NCBI RefSeq assembly: GCF_009861525.1
Contig: NZ_WVHL01000005.1
Location: 558,001-622,000, forward strand
Length of the DNA stretch: 64,000 nucleotides
Reading direction: 5' to 3'
Origin: Pseudomonas sp. LD120
Lineage (GTDB): Bacteria; Pseudomonadota; Gammaproteobacteria; Pseudomonadales; Pseudomonadaceae
The notes beneath the pieces were generated by a model. It was not told where the DNA came from and did no database searches. It saw only the letters and a list, made by a program, of their open reading frames with translations. This document shows positions 60,068 to 64,000 of this stretch, in pieces. The number at the start of each line of letters is the position of its first letter. The stretch's first letter is position 1. Position numbers and translations under genes: made by a program.

Positions 60068-63000
60068 ATGCAATGGATGTTCATGCTGCTGGGGGCCGTG
60101 CTGGGCTGGATCATCGACGAGTCCTTCAACGATGCCCTGATTGGCGCGCTGCTGGGCTTGGCCGTTGGTCTGGCCATGCGTTTCGGCGCCCTGCATCGAC
60201 AAGTGGCCGACCAACACCGCGAGCTGGAGCAGGTGAAAAAGGCCCTGGCCGCTCAGGGCCAGCGTTTGGCTCTGCTGGAAGGCTCCGGTGGCAGTGCTGC
60301 CGAAGCGACTGCAGAACCCCAGGTCAGTACTCCGCTTGCCGAGGCAGACAGTGCCTTGAACGCCGCGCCGGAACTGCAAGACCTTCCTGAGCTCATTCTT
60401 GACCCCGTCCAGCCTGTGGAGCCGCTACCGGCTGCCGCGGATCTGGTCTGGGAGTTGCCCGCTGAGGTGCGCCCTGGCGCAGCCGTCGAAGCTAGCCCGC
60501 CGGGGCTGGATTCGGTTTGGCAGCCCCAGGCGCCGCCCCATGAACCCGCGGCAACGCCGGCGCGGGAACCGAACCTGATCGAGCGCGCCATCAGCGGCGC
60601 GCGCAATTGGCTGTTGGGCGGCAACACCGTGCTGCGGGTCGGCGTGGTGCTGTTGTTCCTGGGCCTGGCCTTTCTCTTGCGCTATGCCACCGAAGGCATG
60701 GTGGTGCCCCTCGAACTGCGCTACGCCGGCGTCGCCGCCAGCGCTCTGGGCCTGTTGGGCCTGGGCTGGTGGCTGCGGCTGCGCAACAGCAACTACGCCC
60801 TGATGCTCCAGGGCACCGGGATCGCCGTGCTGTACCTGACGGTGTTCGCCGCCATGCGCCTGCACCCGTTGCTCGACCCTGCCGCGGCCTTTGGCCTGCT
60901 GGTGGCGGTCACCGTGTTCTCGGCGATTCTGGCCATTACCCAGGATGCTCTGGGGCTGGCGGCCGCTGCGGCCCTGGGCGGCTTCGCCGCGCCGATCCTC
61001 ACCTCCACTGGGGCCGGCAGCCATGTAGCGCTGTTCAGCTACTTCGCGTTGCTCAATGCCGGCATTCTGGCCATCGCCTGGTTCAAGGCTTGGCGCCTGC
61101 TCAACCTGATCGGTTTTGTCGGCACCTTCGGCATCGGCTTGGCCTGGGGCCTGCGCTCCTACACGCCAGAACTGCTGTGGAGCACCGAACCCTTCCTGAT
61201 CCTGTTCTTTGTCATGTACCTGGCCATCGGTCTGCTGTTCACCCGGCGCAAGCTGCTGGAATTGAACGATGCGCCCACGGACGACGGCCGCCAGGCGCTG
61301 CTGCACTGGTCGGCGCGCAAAGGTGATTACGTCGACGGCAGCCTGCTGTTCGGCCCGCCGCTGGTGGGCTTTGGCTTGCAACTGGCGCTGGTTCAGCGCC
61401 TGGAGTTCGGCGCGTCCTTTAGCGCCCTGGCCCTGGGGCTGATCTACATGGTCCTGGCCCGGCTGCTGATGGGCGGCCGAGCCCTGTTGCTCGGTGAAAC
61501 CTGCCTGGCGCTGGGGGTGATCTTCGCCAGCCTGGCGATTCCCCTGGGACTGGATGCGCGCTGGACCTCGGCAGCTTGGGCTGTGGAAGGTGCGGGAATC
61601 TTCTGGCTCGGCCTGCGCCAGCAGCGGCCGCTGGCCCGGGCCTTTGCCCTGCTGCTGCAAGTGGGGTCGGCCCTGGCCTTCCTCAGTGAATTGCGCCCTG
61701 GTGATTCCAGTCTGCTGGACGGTGCGCCGTTGGGGGCATTGCTGCTCGGGGGCGCGCTGCTGTTCAGCTTCGACCAGTTGCGGCGGGCGCAGAAGACCCA
61801 GGTGGCGAGCTGGGAGCAGGGCGTTGCGCCGATCCTGGCGGTGGCCGGGCTCGCATTCCTATACCTGCTGGCGCCGCTGTTCCTGTTAACCCAGGGCACG
61901 GCCATCAGTTGGGCCCTGGCTGGGCTGGCGACCTTGCTGGTCGGCTTGCGCCTGCAATCGCGGACTTTCCTGTTCACCGCCTTCGCCGTGCAATTGTTGG
62001 GCGGTGCGTTGTTCCTGATGCGCCTGCAAGGTACGGACGGCGATGCTGGTGCGGTCTTCAGCGCCGGCTGGAACGGTCTGATGAGCGCCTCGCTGATCGG
62101 TCTGGCACTGATCGGCGGCATGCTCCTGGCCGCCCGCAATGATCTGGTGCGCCATGACCCGCGCCTGCTGCAGGGCTTGTCGGTGGTGCTGCTGGCCGGG
62201 CTGATGATGATCAACCTGGCAGTGCTGTTCGTGCTGCCCTGGCGTACCGCCAGCGGGGTCTGGGCCGCCAGTGGCCTGTTGATCATTTGGCTCAGCTTGT
62301 ATTTGCAGCAACGGGCCAGTTTTATCTTTGGCCTGCTGTTGCAGGTGGTCGGTGGCAGTACCTTTCTGCTGGCCGGCGCGGACGGGGTCTTCAGTGGCAT
62401 TGCCGAGGGCGTGCGACCGTTGGCCAATGGCGATTTCTGGACGCCGATGGTCCTGGCCCTGGCGGCGCTGTTGGGAGCCTGGCGTTTGCAGCGAGGCAAT
62501 CACGGCTCGGCCTTCGACGGCTTGAGCCTGGGGCATCTGTCCGATCTGCTGCTGGCCTGGGGCGCTTGCTGGTGGGCATTCACCTGGTTCAAGGAAGTGC
62601 TGCGTTTCGCCCCGGTGCATTGGCAGGCGAGTCTGTTGCTGCTGATCACAGCTCTCAGTGTGTTGCTCTGTGCGCTGTTGGCCCTGCGCCTGCAGTGGAA
62701 GTCCCTGGGGCTGGTGTGCAGCCTGTTGATACCGGTCGGGGCCCTGGTACTGCTGGCGTCCTGGACGTCGCACTATCACCCGGCGGCGGATCTGGGCTGG
62801 CTGGCCTGGACCCTGCTGTTCGCCGTGCACTTCTTCAGTTTGCGGCGTCTGGCGGCGTTGTTGCCGGCGCGGGTCTTGAGCATCGCCCATGTGCTGGGTT
62901 GCTGGTTGCTGATCGGCGTGCTGGCCCTGGAGCTGCGCTATGGCTTGCTGCTGTTGTCCGAGCAGTACAACGCCTGGCGCTGGCTGGGCTGGGCGATCCT

Positions 63001-63700
63001 GCCGAGCCTGTATCTGGTGGCGATGGCCGCGCCGCGCCCCTGGCCGTGGCCGGTCAGTGCGCATTCTCGTGAGTATCGTCTGTATGCCGCCTTGCCCCTG
63101 GCGTTGCTGATGCTGGGCTGGTTCTGGCTGGCCAATACCTTCAGCGATGGCCGCGCCGAACCGCTACCGTACCTGCCGCTGCTCAACCCCCTGGAGCTGG
63201 GGCTGCTGCTTGCCCTGTTCGGCGTCTATGTCTGGTTGCGCAGCGCGGTGCGGGAACTGGCGATCCGCGCCGATTACGCTGAGCGTGGCACGCAGTTGCT
63301 GGCGGGGATTTCCCTGTTCGCTTTCTTCACCGTGCTGGTGATGCGCGCGGCCCATCATTGGAGCAGCGTGCCATTCCAGCTAGATGCCTTGCTTGAGTCG
63401 ATGAGGGTCCAGGCCGGGCTGTCCATTGTCTGGACCCTGATTGCCTTGAGCCTGATGATCGGCGGGCATCTGCGCCATCGTCGCGAAGTCTGGCTGATTG
63501 GTGCGGCGCTGATCGCCGTGGTGGTGGGCAAATTGTTCCTGGTGGAGTTGAGCAACCGTGGCGGGCTGGCGCGGATTGTCTCGTTCATCGGGGTGGGCGT
63601 GCTGTTGCTGGTGGTGGGCTACTTCGCGCCAATGCCACCCAAGCGTGCCGAAGCCGCGCCTGAGCCCGGTAAACCGTTGAATGAAGGAGTGTCGTCTTGA
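60068..63700 (+). CDS. DUF2339 giant polytopic membrane protein
   Basis: Very large inner-membrane protein of 1210 residues. The first 150 residues contain two short helices (MFMLLGAVLGWIIDESFNDALIGALLGLAVGLAM) and a coiled, Pro- and Glu-rich linker; the rest is an almost continuous series of about thirty hydrophobic segments, beginning ARNWLLGGNTVLRVGVVLLFLGLAFLLRY, the DUF2339 signature. No catalytic motif is recognised. Its stop overlaps the start of the DUF3999 gene; the pair is conserved in many bacteria and presumably forms a complex in the envelope. Confidence 0.88.
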   Translation: MQWMFMLLGAVLGWIIDESFNDALIGALLGLAVGLAMRFGALHRQVADQHRELEQVKKALAAQGQRLALLEGSGGSAAEATAEPQVSTPLAEADSALNAAPELQDLPELILDPVQPVEPLPAAADLVWELPAEVRPGAAVEASPPGLDSVWQPQAPPHEPAATPAREPNLIERAISGARNWLLGGNTVLRVGVVLLFLGLAFLLRYATEGMVVPLELRYAGVAASALGLLGLGWWLRLRNSNYALMLQGTGIAVLYLTVFAAMRLHPLLDPAAAFGLLVAVTVFSAILAITQDALGLAAAAALGGFAAPILTSTGAGSHVALFSYFALLNAGILAIAWFKAWRLLNLIGFVGTFGIGLAWGLRSYTPELLWSTEPFLILFFVMYLAIGLLFTRRKLLELNDAPTDDGRQALLHWSARKGDYVDGSLLFGPPLVGFGLQLALVQRLEFGASFSALALGLIYMVLARLLMGGRALLLGETCLALGVIFASLAIPLGLDARWTSAAWAVEGAGIFWLGLRQQRPLARAFALLLQVGSALAFLSELRPGDSSLLDGAPLGALLLGGALLFSFDQLRRAQKTQVASWEQGVAPILAVAGLAFLYLLAPLFLLTQGTAISWALAGLATLLVGLRLQSRTFLFTAFAVQLLGGALFLMRLQGTDGDAGAVFSAGWNGLMSASLIGLALIGGMLLAARNDLVRHDPRLLQGLSVVLLAGLMMINLAVLFVLPWRTASGVWAASGLLIIWLSLYLQQRASFIFGLLLQVVGGSTFLLAGADGVFSGIAEGVRPLANGDFWTPMVLALAALLGAWRLQRGNHGSAFDGLSLGHLSDLLLAWGACWWAFTWFKEVLRFAPVHWQASLLLLITALSVLLCALLALRLQWKSLGLVCSLLIPVGALVLLASWTSHYHPAADLGWLAWTLLFAVHFFSLRRLAALLPARVLSIAHVLGCWLLIGVLALELRYGLLLLSEQYNAWRWLGWAILPSLYLVAMAAPRPWPWPVSAHSREYRLYAALPLALLMLGWFWLANTFSDGRAEPLPYLPLLNPLELGLLLALFGVYVWLRSAVRELAIRADYAERGTQLLAGISLFAFFTVLVMRAAHHWSSVPFQLDALLESMRVQAGLSIVWTLIALSLMIGGHLRHRREVWLIGAALIAVVVGKLFLVELSNRGGLARIVSFIGVGVLLLVVGYFAPMPPKRAEAAPEPGKPLNEGVSS

Positions 63701-64000
63701 GTCAGAAGCTGAGCCTGGGCGGGTGGGGAATTGTCGGTCTGTGGGTGGCGTTGTCCGCCGTGGCCCAGGAGCAGCCAAGAGATTTCTCCTCTCGGATGCC
63801 ATTGACCCTGAGCGGCGAGGGGCCCTGGTATCGCCTGCAATTGCCGCTGGCGGTGCAGCTTCACGCCAGCCAGAGCGACTTGCGCGATATTCGCGTGTTC
63901 AACGCCGCCGGCGAGCCTCAGGCTTATGCGCTGGTCCGCCAGCAGGCACAGGATCGCGAGCAACGCAGCCTCACCGAGGTGAAGTGGTTCCCGCTGTACA
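63697..64000 (+). CDS. DUF3999 family protein, 3' part beyond window
   Basis: The first 101 codons of an exported protein. TTG 63697 is the start: AAGGAG lies seven bases upstream and TTGA overlaps the previous stop. A signal-like segment (LGGWGIVGLWVALSAVAQEQ) leads into MPLTLSGEGPWYRLQLPLAVQLHASQSDLRDIRVFNAAGEPQAYAL, the DUF3999 N-terminus, which looks like a periplasmic beta domain. It is the partner of the DUF2339 gene. Function unknown. Confidence 0.82.
   Translation, partial: MSQKLSLGGWGIVGLWVALSAVAQEQPRDFSSRMPLTLSGEGPWYRLQLPLAVQLHASQSDLRDIRVFNAAGEPQAYALVRQQAQDREQRSLTEVKWFPLY

Overview
The window is a stretch of Pseudomonas chromosome, most likely from the P. fluorescens group. The evidence is the high-GC backbone, the conserved order hisB-hisH-hisA-hisF / ctpA-envC-gpmI / rhodanese-grxC-secB / trmL / ntrC-ntrB / glnA-thiI-typA, and REP-type palindromes. 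The species is an inference.

Layout. 1-2705: polar amino-acid ABC transporter, cut at the window edge. 3271-8051: GABA-type permease with a sigma54-like promoter, a DKNYY-repeat protein, a small membrane protein and a hypothetical. 8320-11263: iclR-hutG-gltS glutamate-linked operon. 11269-14255: an alpha/beta hydrolase whose 5' end is cut by an IS66-family element (tnpB, tnpC, no tnpA). 14313-14699: an orphan PchB-like gene that runs into an AT-rich island. 14625-22006: a seven-gene operon on the minus strand resembling the mycobacterial polyprenyl-phosphate D-arabinofuranose pathway: UbiA-type phosphoribosyltransferase fused to a HAD phosphatase, DprE1, DprE2, a GT87-like membrane glycosyltransferase, an NAD epimerase, an FAD oxidoreductase and a GtrA protein. 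22415-26153: tRNA-Phe, yggX, mutY, asmA. 26621-32537: OFA transporter, histidine genes and a solute-binding protein. 32583-37784: yibQ, ctpA, envC, gpmI. 37949-40113: rhodanese, grxC, secB, trmL and a hypothetical. 40110-43395: nitrogen control block with an NrsZ-type repeat sRNA, ntrC, ntrB and their sites. 43520-50132: ada and a LysR / MHS transporter / acyl-CoA dehydrogenase / CoA-transferase cluster. 50142-54451: a small secreted protein, periplasmic chorismate mutase, glnA with sigma54 and NtrC sites, thiI. 54591-64000: typA, tandem repeats, ykgJ-type gene, glgP, and a DUF2339/DUF3999 pair cut by the window edge.

Two themes stand out. First, nitrogen regulation: sigma54-type promoters are visible ahead of glnA, ntrBC, the NrsZ-like sRNA and the GABA permease, with NtrC-type dyads at the first three. 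Second, the arabinofuranose operon is compositionally foreign, sits between a gene whose 3' end it has overwritten and a tRNA-Phe gene, and carries everything needed to make and use a lipid-linked pentofuranose. No acceptor gene (pilin, LPS ligase) is present in the window.
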